Source: Bacteroidales bacterium (GTDB taxonomy: Bacteria > Bacteroidota > Bacteroidia > Bacteroidales > VadinHA17). From it: a DNA stretch of 32,755 nucleotides. The stretch is taken from assembly GCA_024763075.1 (NCBI GenBank), contig JANTGF010000046.1:1-32755 (forward strand), read 5' to 3'. Positions within the stretch are counted from its first letter, which is position 1, and every line of letters starts with the position of its first letter. The position numbers and the translations under genes are program-made. Positions 17,059 through 26,088 of this stretch are shown in pieces. Under the pieces are notes generated by a model. That model made no database searches and had not been told where the DNA came from. It was given only the letters and a program-made list of their open reading frames with translations.

Positions 17059-19248
17059 TTATCTTCTGTCTCTCCGGTCATTTCTGTGACCATCTCTGCG
17101 ATCATCCCTACGATCATTGTTCTCTTTTCTTTCAGGACGTGGTAAAAGAACTTTTCTTGAGAGTTTCATTTTGTGAGTTTTTTCATCAAGTCCGATTAAT
17201 TTTACCTCTATTTCCTGGCCTTCTTTCAACACTTCATCAACAGTTTGCAATCTTCTCCATTCAATTTCCGAAATATGAAGCAGGCCTTCTTTACCGGGGA
17301 GAATCTCAACAAAAGCACCAAAAGGCATAATTGATTTCACCTTCCCTTTATATATTTCACCAACTTCAGGCTGTGCTACGATCTGATTGATCATAGTCAA
17401 TGCATTGTCAATTGCATCCTTATCTTCTGCAAATACATCCACTATACCCAGGTTCTCGACTTCCTCAACAACAATAGTTGATTCTGTTTCCCTTTGAATT
17501 TCCTGGATTACTTTTCCTCCAGGCCCGATCAATGCACCAATAAGGTCTTTGGGAATGGTAATCTGAACAATTCTTGGTGCGTGAGGCTTCAGTTCAGGCC
17601 TTGGTTCCGGCATTGTTTCCTGCATTTTCCCAAGGATATGCATTCTTCCTTTTCGTGCCTGTTCCAGCGCTTCCGCGAGTACCTCATACGAAAGTCCGTC
17701 AACTTTAATATCCATTTGGGTTGCGGTAATCCCCTTTGATGTACCGGTAACTTTAAAATCCATGTCACCCAGGTGGTCTTCATCACCCAGTATATCTGAA
17801 AGTACAGCATATTTTCCGGATTCCGTATCAGTAATCAGTCCCATAGCAATTCCCGATACAGGTGCCTTGATCTGAATCCCGGCATCCATTAAGGCAAGCG
17901 TGCCTGCACAAACCGTTGCCATTGATGAAGATCCGTTGGATTCCAGAATATCAGAAACCACGCGTATAGCATAAGGATTATCTGTTCCTTCCGGGATCAT
18001 ATTTTTCAAAGCACGGTGTGCAAGGTTTCCATGCCCCACTTCCCGGCGACTTAAGCCTCTGTTTGGCCGGGCATCTCCCGTTGAAAAAGCCGGGAAATTA
18101 TAATGCAGGACAAATTTCTCCGAGCCCTGGATTAAAACTTCATCAATCATTTTCTCATTCAGTTTGGTTCCCAGCGTAACTGTTGTTAATGACTGTGTTT
18201 CGCCTCTGGTAAATACCGCAGAACCATGGGGAGCAGGAAGGTAATCCACCTCACACCAGATAGGCCGGATTTCATCCGTATCTCTTCCGTCAAGTCGCTT
18301 TCTTTCATTCAGGACCATATTCCTAACCGCTTCTTTTTCCACATCATGAAAATATTTGTCAACAAGCATGGTATTTACTTCATCACCTTCACCAAATTGT
18401 GCCAGAAATTCTTCCTTGATCCTTGCAAAATCTTCTGACCTTTCATGCTTTGAAGGATTTTGCTTCATTGCAACTTCATAAACTTTATCATAGGTCTCTT
18501 TCTTCACTTTTTCCATTAAAGCCTCATCGTTTTCTTCATGGTTATAAGTCCTTTTTATTACACCTATTTCCTTTGCCAGCTCCAACTGAATACGGCAATG
18601 CTTTTTAATTTCTTCGTGTGCAATTTTAATAGCCTCCAGCATATCCTCTTCGGCAACTTCCTTCATCTCTCCTTCTACCATTAATATATTATCCATGGTA
18701 GCTGCCACAATGATATCAATATCAGCATCTTCCAGTTCACTGAAGGTTGGATTAATTTTAAAACTACCATTAATTCTGCCTACCCTAACCTCAGAAATCG
18801 GACTGTGAAACGGAATATCGGACACTGCAATCGCAGCCGAAGCTGCCAGTCCTGCTAATGCGTCCGGCATAATGTCTTTATCTGCTGATATAAGGTTTAT
18901 ATTTACAAAGGTATCCGCATGGTAGTCATCCGGAAATAAAGGACGCAGGGCCCTGTCAACCAAACGTGCAATTAATATTTCATAATCTGAGGGACGAGCC
19001 TCTCTTTTAAGAAATCCTCCCGGGAACCGCCCAAGAGAAGCATATTTCTCTTTATAATCCACTGACAAAGGCATGAAATCAACATTTTCCTTTGCTTCTT
19101 TTGCTGACGTAACAGCAGCTAATAATACTGTTTTTCCCATTTTTAAAACTACAGAACCATCAGCTTGTTTGGCGAGTTTACCTGTTTCCAGTGTAATTTT
19201 CCTGCCATCACCTAAATCAATCGTTTTCTCTACTACTTTTTTTAACAT
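17059..19248 (-). CDS. pnp: Polyribonucleotide nucleotidyltransferase (PNPase)
   Basis: Phosphorolytic 3'-to-5' exoribonuclease of RNA turnover. I start at ATG 19248 (729 aa, [23 protein letters not shown]), the family's usual opening; the frame continues to 19308 but that part overlaps the rpsO terminator. Two RNase PH-like domains are visible (about 1-220 and 315-550, with FTRGETQ and GDxLGDMDFK-like active-site strings), then a KH domain ([14 protein letters not shown], near 570-585) and an S1 domain ([21 protein letters not shown], about 630-700). The last 20 or so residues are an unusual run of alternating Arg and Asp ([19 protein letters not shown]), likely disordered. It lies behind rpsO, the order found in many bacteria, with a terminator and a further hairpin between them. 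Confidence 0.97.
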   Translation of the reverse strand: MLKKVVEKTIDLGDGRKITLETGKLAKQADGSVVLKMGKTVLLAAVTSAKEAKENVDFMPLSVDYKEKYASLGRFPGGFLKREARPSDYEILIARLVDRALRPLFPDDYHADTFVNINLISADKDIMPDALAGLAASAAIAVSDIPFHSPISEVRVGRINGSFKINPTFSELEDADIDIIVAATMDNILMVEGEMKEVAEEDMLEAIKIAHEEIKKHCRIQLELAKEIGVIKRTYNHEENDEALMEKVKKETYDKVYEVAMKQNPSKHERSEDFARIKEEFLAQFGEGDEVNTMLVDKYFHDVEKEAVRNMVLNERKRLDGRDTDEIRPIWCEVDYLPAPHGSAVFTRGETQSLTTVTLGTKLNEKMIDEVLIQGSEKFVLHYNFPAFSTGDARPNRGLSRREVGHGNLAHRALKNMIPEGTDNPYAIRVVSDILESNGSSSMATVCAGTLALMDAGIQIKAPVSGIAMGLITDTESGKYAVLSDILGDEDHLGDMDFKVTGTSKGITATQMDIKVDGLSYEVLAEALEQARKGRMHILGKMQETMPEPRPELKPHAPRIVQITIPKDLIGALIGPGGKVIQEIQRETESTIVVEEVENLGIVDVFAEDKDAIDNALTMINQIVAQPEVGEIYKGKVKSIMPFGAFVEILPGKEGLLHISEIEWRRLQTVDEVLKEGQEIEVKLIGLDEKTHKMKLSRKVLLPRPERKENNDRRDDRRDGHRNDRRDRR

Positions 19249-19276
19249 TTTCTTTTTTCTATCATTTAATTTACTC

Positions 19277-19293
19277 CAGTCATTTTTTGACTG
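19277..19293 (-). promoter_or_regulatory. Small hairpin in the pnp leader
   Basis: CAGTCA (19277-19282) and TGACTG (19288-19293) form a 6-bp stem with a T5 loop, between the rpsO terminator and the pnp ATG at 19248. It could be a regulatory or processing site, as the rpsO-pnp gap is in E. coli; that is inference. Confidence 0.35.
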
Positions 19294-19296
19294 TAC

Positions 19297-19322
19297 AAAA
19301 AAAGGCAATCTGAAATTGCCTT
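19297..19322 (-). terminator. Terminator or attenuator between rpsO and pnp
   Basis: AAGGCAAT (19302-19309) pairs with ATTGCCTT (19315-19322); on the minus strand seven T follow (19297-19303). It lies 9 bp after the rpsO stop. Since I find no TAnnTTTG promoter between it and pnp, it may be leaky and set the rpsO to pnp ratio. Confidence 0.8.
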
Positions 19323-19330
19323 ACTTTGTG

Positions 19331-19600
19331 CTATCTTCTTAATTTTAAGGCCTTTATAATAGCCCGATATCTTTCGATATCCCGTTTTTTCAAATAATCC
19401 AGGAGCCTTCTCCTTTTTCCTACAAGCTTTAACAAAGCCCGCTGGGTACTAAAATCCTTTTTATTGGTCTTTAAATGCTCTGTTAAATGAGCAATCCTGT
19501 ATGTAAACAACGCAATCTGGCTTTCTGAAATACCTGTGTTAGTATCAGATTTTCCGTGTTTCTTGAAAATTTCTTTTTTTACGTCTCCGGTTAAATACAT
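19331..19600 (-). CDS. rpsO: 30S ribosomal protein S15
   Basis: Primary binding protein of the 16S rRNA central domain, needed for assembly of the small subunit platform. The 89-aa length and the motif set are those of bacterial S15: GKSDTNTGISESQIALFTYRI at the start region, HLKTNKKDFSTQRALLKLVGKRRRLLDYLKK in the middle and RYRAIIKALKLRR at the end. A good promoter stands 48 bp upstream. A terminator and pnp follow directly. In E. coli S15 represses its own translation through its leader; the short leader here (about 40 nt) is AT-rich and I see no clear pseudoknot. Confidence 0.97.
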   Translation of the reverse strand: MYLTGDVKKEIFKKHGKSDTNTGISESQIALFTYRIAHLTEHLKTNKKDFSTQRALLKLVGKRRRLLDYLKKRDIERYRAIIKALKLRR

Positions 19601-19647
19601 AAACTATAATTAATTATTTGTTAATTCACCTGATTTTTAAAGAGCTG

Positions 19648-19677
19648 CAAAGTTAATTCTTTTTTTTACTTTTTCAA
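19648..19677 (-). promoter_or_regulatory. Bacteroidota-type promoter of rpsO
   Basis: On the minus strand TTG (19675-19677) and TAACTTTG (19648-19655) match the -33 and -7 consensus with a 19-bp spacer. Transcription would begin near 19641, about 40 nt before the rpsO ATG. Confidence 0.8.
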
Positions 19678-19756
19678 TTAATTTTGAAAAAGTTTTATTT
19701 TACCCTGTACATTTTTTTTACAGAGCATCTGATAAGTCAAAAAAGGTTTTAAGATG

Positions 19757-19773
19757 GTAGTTTATTAAACTAC
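19757..19773 (-). terminator. Possible terminator after the potassium channel gene
   Basis: GTAGTTTA (19757-19764) and TAAACTAC (19766-19773) are inverted repeats lying 8 bp past the channel stop codon. On the minus strand the next bases include a T6 run about 15 nt further on (near 19740), so termination here is plausible but weak. Confidence 0.4.
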
Positions 19774-19780
19774 AAGAGAT

Positions 19781-20797
19781 TTACATTTCTCCTTTCTCGA
19801 GGAGTTCTCTTAATTTGCTCAACTGCCTGGGGTCTCCCAAGACAAAAAGCTGATCATCAGCTGATAAAATCACATCCGGATTAGGATTAAAAATATATTT
19901 CGAATCTTTTTTCAAACCCACTATATTAGCACCTGTAATATTTCTAACCCCCAATTCCTTAATGGATTTATTAATGAAACAGGAGGCCATGCTTTCACAG
20001 GAGAGTTCTTCAAGGTTTACATCATCACTACTTTGAAGCATAATGTATTCCAGAAACTCCACCACATCCGGCTGTATTACCAGTTTTGCCATTCGCTGAC
20101 CTCCGATTCTGTCAGGCATAATCACATTATCGGCACCAGCGCGTTTCAGTTTTGAGTCTGATTTTTCTTCCGAAGCCCGGCTTATGATTTTCAGTTTAGG
20201 ATTCATCTGCCGGGCTGTTAATACCACAAAAAGATTGTCTGCATCATTTGGCAAGGCTGTAATTAGTGCACTTGACTTGTGGATCTCCGCTGCCTCCAGA
20301 ATTTCCTCCTGTGTAGCATCCCCTTCAATGTACAGGTAATCCGTTTCCAAACGGATTTTGTCAACCATCTCCTTACCGCTTTCAATAACAACAAATTTCT
20401 TTTTGTGATCCATCAATTCTATAATTGCCTGCCTTCCGTTCCTTCCAAATCCACAAACAATTACATGATCTGATAACCGTTGAACTCTTTTTTTCACTTT
20501 ATTGTCTTTATAAAAATTTCTAAAAACCCCTTCCACCAGAAGCCGGGTAAAAGAGGTCACTACATATACAAATAAACCAAAACTAAAAATTATCAGAAAG
20601 GAGGTAAAAACCATTCCTGCGTTGTCAAGTTGGTGAACTTCTTCAAAACCAACCGTAGCAATTGTAATAATAGTCATGTAAAGGGCCTCCACAAAGGAAA
20701 ACTTTTCGAGTATCATATACCCTATAATCCCTACAGATATTACAGTTGCCAGTAATACTAAACCAATAACGATATGTTTAACCTGCCTTTCCTTCAT
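19781..20797 (-). CDS. Potassium channel protein with RCK/TrkA regulatory domains
   Basis: A two-TM ion channel subunit fused to a cytosolic RCK unit, 338 aa, likely forming tetramers gated by nucleotide or ions. TM1 spans about 9-29, the pore loop 36-55 and TM2 62-88. The selectivity filter reads TVGFEE (48-53), where the common form is TVGYGD: Phe replaces Tyr, and Glu takes the place of the second Gly. The RCK_N (TrkA-N) domain begins near 110 with GFGRNG (116-121), a Rossmann dinucleotide motif, and an acidic residue (Glu139) closes strand 2. A RCK_C domain follows from about 255. Its start overlaps the stop of the DUF2851 gene by 4 bp (ATGA), so the two are translationally coupled. The transport of K+ is inferred from the family; the altered filter leaves selectivity open. 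Confidence 0.87.
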   Translation of the reverse strand: MKERQVKHIVIGLVLLATVISVGIIGYMILEKFSFVEALYMTIITIATVGFEEVHQLDNAGMVFTSFLIIFSFGLFVYVVTSFTRLLVEGVFRNFYKDNKVKKRVQRLSDHVIVCGFGRNGRQAIIELMDHKKKFVVIESGKEMVDKIRLETDYLYIEGDATQEEILEAAEIHKSSALITALPNDADNLFVVLTARQMNPKLKIISRASEEKSDSKLKRAGADNVIMPDRIGGQRMAKLVIQPDVVEFLEYIMLQSSDDVNLEELSCESMASCFINKSIKELGVRNITGANIVGLKKDSKYIFNPNPDVILSADDQLFVLGDPRQLSKLRELLEKGEM

Positions 20798-22074
20798 GAC
20801 CGGTTAAAGATAATAATTTGGTTGCCGATTTCACAATTCAGACACCTTTTAAATTTACAGTATGAATTTTTTAGCTGAATTAAAGACTGTGAATAAAATG
20901 CATTGTCTGATTGAATGCCGGCAGCGGACCAATGTTCAATAATGCTGTTTTTTTCAGCCGGAATTTGCTCAAGGAATGACACTGATCTGTCTTTCAGGTT
21001 GTTATCTCCTTTTTTCTCACCATACATAAAAAGAAACGGGATAATAGTATTGATTAAAATAGAATACTTTGCATCCTCTCCCATATTTTTTGATCGTGCA
21101 GCAGATTCCTTGTTAAACTGGTAATGAGTCTTCCAATACAATGAAACCTGAAAATCAAAAATATCCCTTAAATCATCCAGTGTCTTTGCCGCCATAGATC
21201 TGGAGAAAAGATCTCCTGAAGAATGATGAATCATGCTGGCAAATTGTGCAATCCTGATGCCAGGAAAATTGACCGGCCGCATCCGCATAAATTTCCAGGT
21301 ATGTCCTTCCATAGGTTTCAGGTCAAACTTTTTTCTGAGAAAGCCATATTCTTTTTTTAAGTCAAGATAATAATCATCTCCAAATAATTCTGAGTTCAGC
21401 AAACCTGCCTGTCCAAATAACAGGGCTTCTAACTGAAGTAACTGATCCTTATGCTGCAGCAGGTATTTTAATGGTAAGCTTCGTGCCAATTGTTCAAACT
21501 GCTGGCTGTTTACTTTAAAACCAAAGCTTTTTGCCAGACCCTGATAAAAACTTTCCTCCCAACTATTTTTATTTTTCCTTAACAGAAGGTTAAATTGTTC
21601 CGTTTTAACTGTTAATCTTTCTACCAGAACTTTTCCCAGCCAGAATTTTATCCTAAAAGGGTCTACCTTAAATAAATCCTTCTGGCAGGAAACCCATTGG
21701 TTATTGTTTATCATCTCCCGGTATCTATGTTGATATTTTTCATCCGCCTCCATTTCAAATACCGGAATATTCCTTCCATTGCTTCCTGATGTTTTCCTGT
21801 CGTTTTCAGCAACAACGTGCAGAATAACATTATCGTAGGCAGGATCCAGATGATGCTTGTGGCGAATCCAATCGGAGGATTTTCTATGAATTTCAACATT
21901 CCCGACCCAAAGCAAACCATCTATTTCAACTTTTGCATTAAAAAAATCGGGACCGGAATTTTTATTTTTCTCACCTGCTTCAAACACAATAATCTTTTCT
22001 CCTGATACTGTAAACAGGGATTTTCTTGAAAAAAGTTGATTTTTCCATAAAAAATGTAAGAACTCTTCAGTCAT
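20794..22074 (-). CDS. DUF2851 family protein
   Basis: A 426-aa cytosolic protein matching the Bacteroidota-centred DUF2851 family, recognised from its start (MTEEFLHFLWKNQLFS) and the conserved NSGPDFFNAKVEIDGLLWVGNVEIHRKSSDW stretch (about 38-68). The Asp, Glu and His residues spaced in that stretch (GPDFFNA, EIH) recall a nuclease-like active site, but this is inference and no activity is assigned to the family to my knowledge. The C-terminus has four Cys and His residues (KRCLNCEIG with a CxxC motif) that might bind metal. The downstream channel gene overlaps it by 4 bp. Upstream is a 747-bp gap with no clear promoter. Confidence 0.88.
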   Translation of the reverse strand: MTEEFLHFLWKNQLFSRKSLFTVSGEKIIVFEAGEKNKNSGPDFFNAKVEIDGLLWVGNVEIHRKSSDWIRHKHHLDPAYDNVILHVVAENDRKTSGSNGRNIPVFEMEADEKYQHRYREMINNNQWVSCQKDLFKVDPFRIKFWLGKVLVERLTVKTEQFNLLLRKNKNSWEESFYQGLAKSFGFKVNSQQFEQLARSLPLKYLLQHKDQLLQLEALLFGQAGLLNSELFGDDYYLDLKKEYGFLRKKFDLKPMEGHTWKFMRMRPVNFPGIRIAQFASMIHHSSGDLFSRSMAAKTLDDLRDIFDFQVSLYWKTHYQFNKESAARSKNMGEDAKYSILINTIIPFLFMYGEKKGDNNLKDRSVSFLEQIPAEKNSIIEHWSAAGIQSDNAFYSQSLIQLKNSYCKFKRCLNCEIGNQIIIFNRS

Positions 22075-22821
22075 AAATACAATTGAAACAAAGTAGGTTT
22101 AAGTCTGGAATGTCTGCCATATAGTAATGATCATACGTTATCCGGATTCTTTTTGTTTCCCGGAATTGGGAATAGATCACAATTATTTTACATCCGTAAA
22201 GTAAAAGACATCCCAACAGCCTGGTTTCAGAAAAAGTCACCATTCTATCTATTGGGCTTTTGACCACCAGTTTTAGTACCTGAATTCAGTGTATCTTTCC
22301 TAAAACCGAACACCTTTTGTAACATTTCCGAACAGTAATGGATAAATTAGATTTTGCTACCTATATCTTCAAAATACTGATTATGTAACAGATAGCTATC
22401 TTGGCATATTTTATGTGAGATTTTATTGAATATAATTGTCCCGTTTTTGGGAGAAATCAATGAATCAAAAGAAAAAACCTCAAAAAATGTACTATGGAAA
22501 CATAAAATAGAAAAAACAATCCCCGGTATTTGCACTACCAGGGATTGCATTATAAAATACTTCCTTTCTCCGTGAAGATTAAAGAAAATATTGGTATAAA
22601 AATACAAATAAATTGAAGAACTGCAATTTCTTGTTTACAGTTTTTCCTTCCCTTTTTTTCACCTCTTATTTTCTTCAGTAAAATTTCCCGGATTTCTTTC
22701 AAATAAAGGAAGTGTTTGAATTTATATGTCATTTTGCAATTACAGAAGACTGTGATATATAAATGTATTAATATAAGATAATTACTATTCATCCTTAAAT
22801 ATTAATCTTAAAAATCAGCCT
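22075..22821. other. 747-bp AT-rich intergenic region with no convincing gene
   Basis: This lies between the divergent DUF2851 and susC genes. It holds a hairpin terminator on the minus strand (22511-22547), a minus-strand ORF of up to 80 aa that stops at its edge, and two direct copies of CCGAACA at 22306-22312 and 22328-22334, 22 bp apart. Upstream of susC a TTG at 22734-22736 followed by TATATAAA at 22756-22763 (19-bp spacer) is a weak promoter candidate that lacks the TTTG end. No anti-sigma/ECF, AraC or hybrid two-component regulator gene is present. An sRNA or small gene on the minus strand would explain the terminator. Confidence 0.6.
22511..22547 (-). terminator. Orphan hairpin terminator upstream of susC
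   Basis: CAATCCC (22517-22523) pairs with GGGATTG (22541-22547) and GGTA (22525-22528) with TACC (22536-22539), around a 7-nt loop and one C/A mismatch. On the minus strand six T follow (22511-22516). No recognised gene ends here; the only candidate is the small minus-strand ORF stopping at 22550. Confidence 0.7.
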
Positions 22822-25800
22822 ATGAAAAAAGTTTTGTTTTTTTTAGAAATTTTGGCAATTACCGGTTTTATGACCGTCAATGGCCAAACAATTAATGTAT
22901 CCGGAAAGGTGACCAGTGCGGATGACGGAGAAAGCCTTCCTGGTGTTTCAGTAATTGTGGAAGGTACCACAATAGGTACAGTTACCGACATTAATGGAGC
23001 TTACCAAATCTCCGTGCCATCTGATTATAAAACGCTTGTATTCAGCTTTGTGGGCATGGTAAGCCAAACGGTTTCTTTGAATGGCCGCTCTGTTATTGAT
23101 ATCGAAATGAGGACCAAGGCAACCGAACTTTCTGAAGTCATTATCACCGCTGCAGGTATCAGGAGGGAGAAAAAAGCCCTGGGCTATTCAGTTGAAGATG
23201 TGGACGGTGAACAAATCCAGCAGGTTGCCGAACCTGATGCACTCAGGGCTCTACAGGGAAAAATCCCCGGAGTAAATATTTCCGGAAGCAGTGGTGCTCC
23301 CGGAAGTTCAACACGTATTACGATCAGGGGGAATTCCTCATTAACCGGGAATAATCAACCACTTTTTGTGGTAGATGGAATCCCGTTTGATAACAGTACA
23401 AACTCAATGTTCAGTGGTTCAGAAAGTGGTGCAGCCAATGGGAGCAGGATTGGTGATCTGGATCCTAATGCCATTGAATCAATTACAGTTCTAAAAGGAG
23501 CTGCTGCTGCTGTACTCTATGGATCAAGGGCAGCAAACGGGGTTGTTTTAATTACAACAAAATCGGGGAATGCAGCTTCCTCCAAGAAAGGCCTTGAGAT
23601 TAGCTATAACGGATCCTTTGGGATAGAACAAATTGCGAATCTTCCTGAATATCAGAATACTTATGGTACGGGAGTAAATTTTGGTTACCAGCAGGCTAAT
23701 GGCTCATGGGGTGCTCCTTTTATCGGAACACGCCCTTACGCAAATACAGATTCTATTCCGCACTGGTATGACGGAAGACCCGGTATGGAAAAATACTGGG
23801 GCACACAAGTACCTTACCAGGCTTATCCGGATAATGTTAAAAAATTATTCCGTAATGGTGTAATTATAGATAATTCTTTAACGATAAACGGGGGTACTGA
23901 AAATTCAGCACTTTCAATGACTGTTTCTCATTTAAACCATGATGGGTATGTCCCAAATACAAATTACAAAAGAACCAACATAAGTGTTGGAGGTCAAAGC
24001 CAGCTTAAAAACGGATTCAATGTTGGTGGAGTTGTTTCTTATACACAAAGTTCTCAGGATGCTGTACAGAGTGGAGTGGGTAATGTAGGATCGAACAATC
24101 AGTCTGCATTTGCAAGGGCACTTTATCTTGGAAGAAACTGGGATGTGCATGGTCAGCCCTACCAAAACCCTGTTGACCTCGGAAGTGAATTTATGGTAGG
24201 CCGGGGCCAGGCTGATAACCCTTTATGGTCCTATGAAAATGCAGGATTCAGGTCCAATACAAAAAGGATAAATACCAATTTCAATATTGGTTACGAATTT
24301 ACCGACTGGCTGAGTTTTAGTTACAAAATCGGTGTTGACTCTTATACCGAAGATCAAAAAGATTTTATCCGTCCAGGATCTACTGGTGCACAGGGACAGG
24401 GCAGAGTCACTACTTACGATATTTCATGGAACCAGCTGGAATCAAATCTGTTGTTGACTTTTAATAAATATTTTGGTGAAAACTGGAATTTAAGAGCAGT
24501 TGTCGGACATAACATTAATCAACGGACAAGAAACTCCAAAGCTGTTCAGGGTACCGGATATGTAGTTTTTGATATAGATGACCTAAATAACACCAATGCG
24601 GTTGTTCCCTTTGGTGGAGGTTTTGAGCAAAAAAGAATATGGGGAATATTCGGGGATGTCAGTCTGGGTTTCCGAGGTTGGGCATATCTTGGCCTTACCG
24701 GAAGAAACGATTGGTCATCTACATTGCCTAAATCCAACAACAGCTATTTTTATCCTGCTGTTACAGGATCTGTTATGCTGATGGATGCCTTGGGAGCTGA
24801 TTCTTATTTACTTAGTTCTCTGAAATTGAGAGCCGCGTGGTCACAGGTAGGAAATGATACCGATCCCTATCAGATATTACCTGTATTCTATATTAACGAT
24901 ACTTACAATACGTCCCCTCTTCCAACAGCAGAATTACCGTTTACTCCCACAGGTGGGACTACAACACCGGGTGCAACGCTGGAATTTACGGAAAGAGATC
25001 CGAATCTCAAACCGGAAAGAACAGAAGAAACTGAACTTGGTTTTGATGCATTTCTGTTCAACCGGAAGGTAGGAATTAACTTTACTTATTATAACAGAAT
25101 TGCCAAAGATCAGATCGCTCCTGTTTCGCTTCCTTATAGTACGGGTTTTAGCCAGTTACTGACTAATTTTGGAAAAATCCAGAACAAAGGTGTGGAAATA
25201 GGCCTTCAAATAACACCTTTTAATACCAAATCAGGTTTTAGATGGGATTTGTTCGGGACTTTTACCCATAATAAGAACCTGGTTCTTGAACTGGCTGACG
25301 GAGTGGACGAGATTACAATATTACAAAGCAATGTAGGTGGAGCTCCAACCTATTTCAGTGGAATGGCTTCCGCAATTTTAAGGCCAGGCCAGGAATACGG
25401 GCTATTAAAAGGCTCAGTAGATGCCAGAGACCAGGAGGGTAACTTATTGATTGATCCCTCAAACGGGCAACTTATCAGAGACCCGAATGAAGCGATCATC
25501 GGTAACCCGAACCCTGATTTCATTGTTGGACTAACAAATACATTTACTTTCAAAGGATTTAGTTTAACAGCAGTGTTTGATTGGAAACAGGGAGGAGATC
25601 TTTATTCCAATACTGTACTTTCCCTGCTTGGAAGAGGAGTTCTGAAGTTTACGGAAGACAGAGAAATGATGAAGATCATTCCCGGAGTTTATGGCGACCC
25701 AAATACCTATGAGCCCATCAGGGATGGAGAAGGAAATAAGATTGTCAACACTACAATGGTTGAAACGAATTCCCTCTTTTTTGGCGAAACATTTGCCATT

Positions 25801-26085
25801 AATTCGGCAAATGAATGGAATGTTTATGATGGAACCGTTTACCGTTTAAGGGAAGTAAGTTTTGGTTATGATTTCCCCTCAGGAATGTTGGAAAAAACAC
25901 CCTTTGGAGGAATTTCATTATCTGTTACCGGGAGGAACCTGTGGTTTTTTGCTCCCTATTTCCCAAAATCAACCAACTACGATCCTGAGATCAACCAATA
26001 TGGTGCATCCAACATTCAGGGTATTGAGTACAGTACTACCCCGGCTACAAGAAGGATAACATTCAATCTCCGATTAAAATTTTAA
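22822..26085 (+). CDS. SusC/RagA family TonB-linked outer-membrane protein
   Basis: Outer-membrane TonB-dependent transporter that takes up large ligands together with the SusD-like lidding lipoprotein encoded next. The 1087-aa product has a signal peptide (to about residue 22), a carboxypeptidase-regulatory-like domain (25-100; VSGKVTSADDGESLPGVSV and the DINGAYQI turn are typical), a TonB box region and plug (about 105-235, with LRALQGKIPGVNI, IRGNSSLTGNNQPLFVVDGIPF and VLKGAAAAVLYGSRAANGVV), and a beta-barrel to the end, closing with RRITFNLRLKF. It is followed 3 bp after its stop by the SusD gene. No glycoside hydrolase, sulfatase or peptidase is present in the window to name the ligand. 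Confidence 0.96.
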   Translation: MKKVLFFLEILAITGFMTVNGQTINVSGKVTSADDGESLPGVSVIVEGTTIGTVTDINGAYQISVPSDYKTLVFSFVGMVSQTVSLNGRSVIDIEMRTKATELSEVIITAAGIRREKKALGYSVEDVDGEQIQQVAEPDALRALQGKIPGVNISGSSGAPGSSTRITIRGNSSLTGNNQPLFVVDGIPFDNSTNSMFSGSESGAANGSRIGDLDPNAIESITVLKGAAAAVLYGSRAANGVVLITTKSGNAASSKKGLEISYNGSFGIEQIANLPEYQNTYGTGVNFGYQQANGSWGAPFIGTRPYANTDSIPHWYDGRPGMEKYWGTQVPYQAYPDNVKKLFRNGVIIDNSLTINGGTENSALSMTVSHLNHDGYVPNTNYKRTNISVGGQSQLKNGFNVGGVVSYTQSSQDAVQSGVGNVGSNNQSAFARALYLGRNWDVHGQPYQNPVDLGSEFMVGRGQADNPLWSYENAGFRSNTKRINTNFNIGYEFTDWLSFSYKIGVDSYTEDQKDFIRPGSTGAQGQGRVTTYDISWNQLESNLLLTFNKYFGENWNLRAVVGHNINQRTRNSKAVQGTGYVVFDIDDLNNTNAVVPFGGGFEQKRIWGIFGDVSLGFRGWAYLGLTGRNDWSSTLPKSNNSYFYPAVTGSVMLMDALGADSYLLSSLKLRAAWSQVGNDTDPYQILPVFYINDTYNTSPLPTAELPFTPTGGTTTPGATLEFTERDPNLKPERTEETELGFDAFLFNRKVGINFTYYNRIAKDQIAPVSLPYSTGFSQLLTNFGKIQNKGVEIGLQITPFNTKSGFRWDLFGTFTHNKNLVLELADGVDEITILQSNVGGAPTYFSGMASAILRPGQEYGLLKGSVDARDQEGNLLIDPSNGQLIRDPNEAIIGNPNPDFIVGLTNTFTFKGFSLTAVFDWKQGGDLYSNTVLSLLGRGVLKFTEDREMMKIIPGVYGDPNTYEPIRDGEGNKIVNTTMVETNSLFFGETFAINSANEWNVYDGTVYRLREVSFGYDFPSGMLEKTPFGGISLSVTGRNLWFFAPYFPKSTNYDPEINQYGASNIQGIEYSTTPATRRITFNLRLKF

Positions 26086-26088
26086 ACC

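Noticed and set aside
16971-17117. N-terminal extension of the small CxxC protein
   Set aside because: It would cross the pnp terminator and overlap the pnp coding end; the ATG at 16970 fits better.
19249-19308. N-terminal extension of PNPase
   Set aside because: It has no family likeness and overlaps the rpsO-pnp terminator; ATG 19248 gives the family start.
22067-22267. 66-residue minus-strand reading frame upstream of the DUF2851 gene
   Set aside because: It overlaps the DUF2851 start, has no recognisable motif and no promoter; likely chance.
22075-22821. Mobile element, tRNA or CRISPR in the long gap
   Set aside because: No transposase motif, terminal inverted repeats, cloverleaf or regular spaced repeats were seen.
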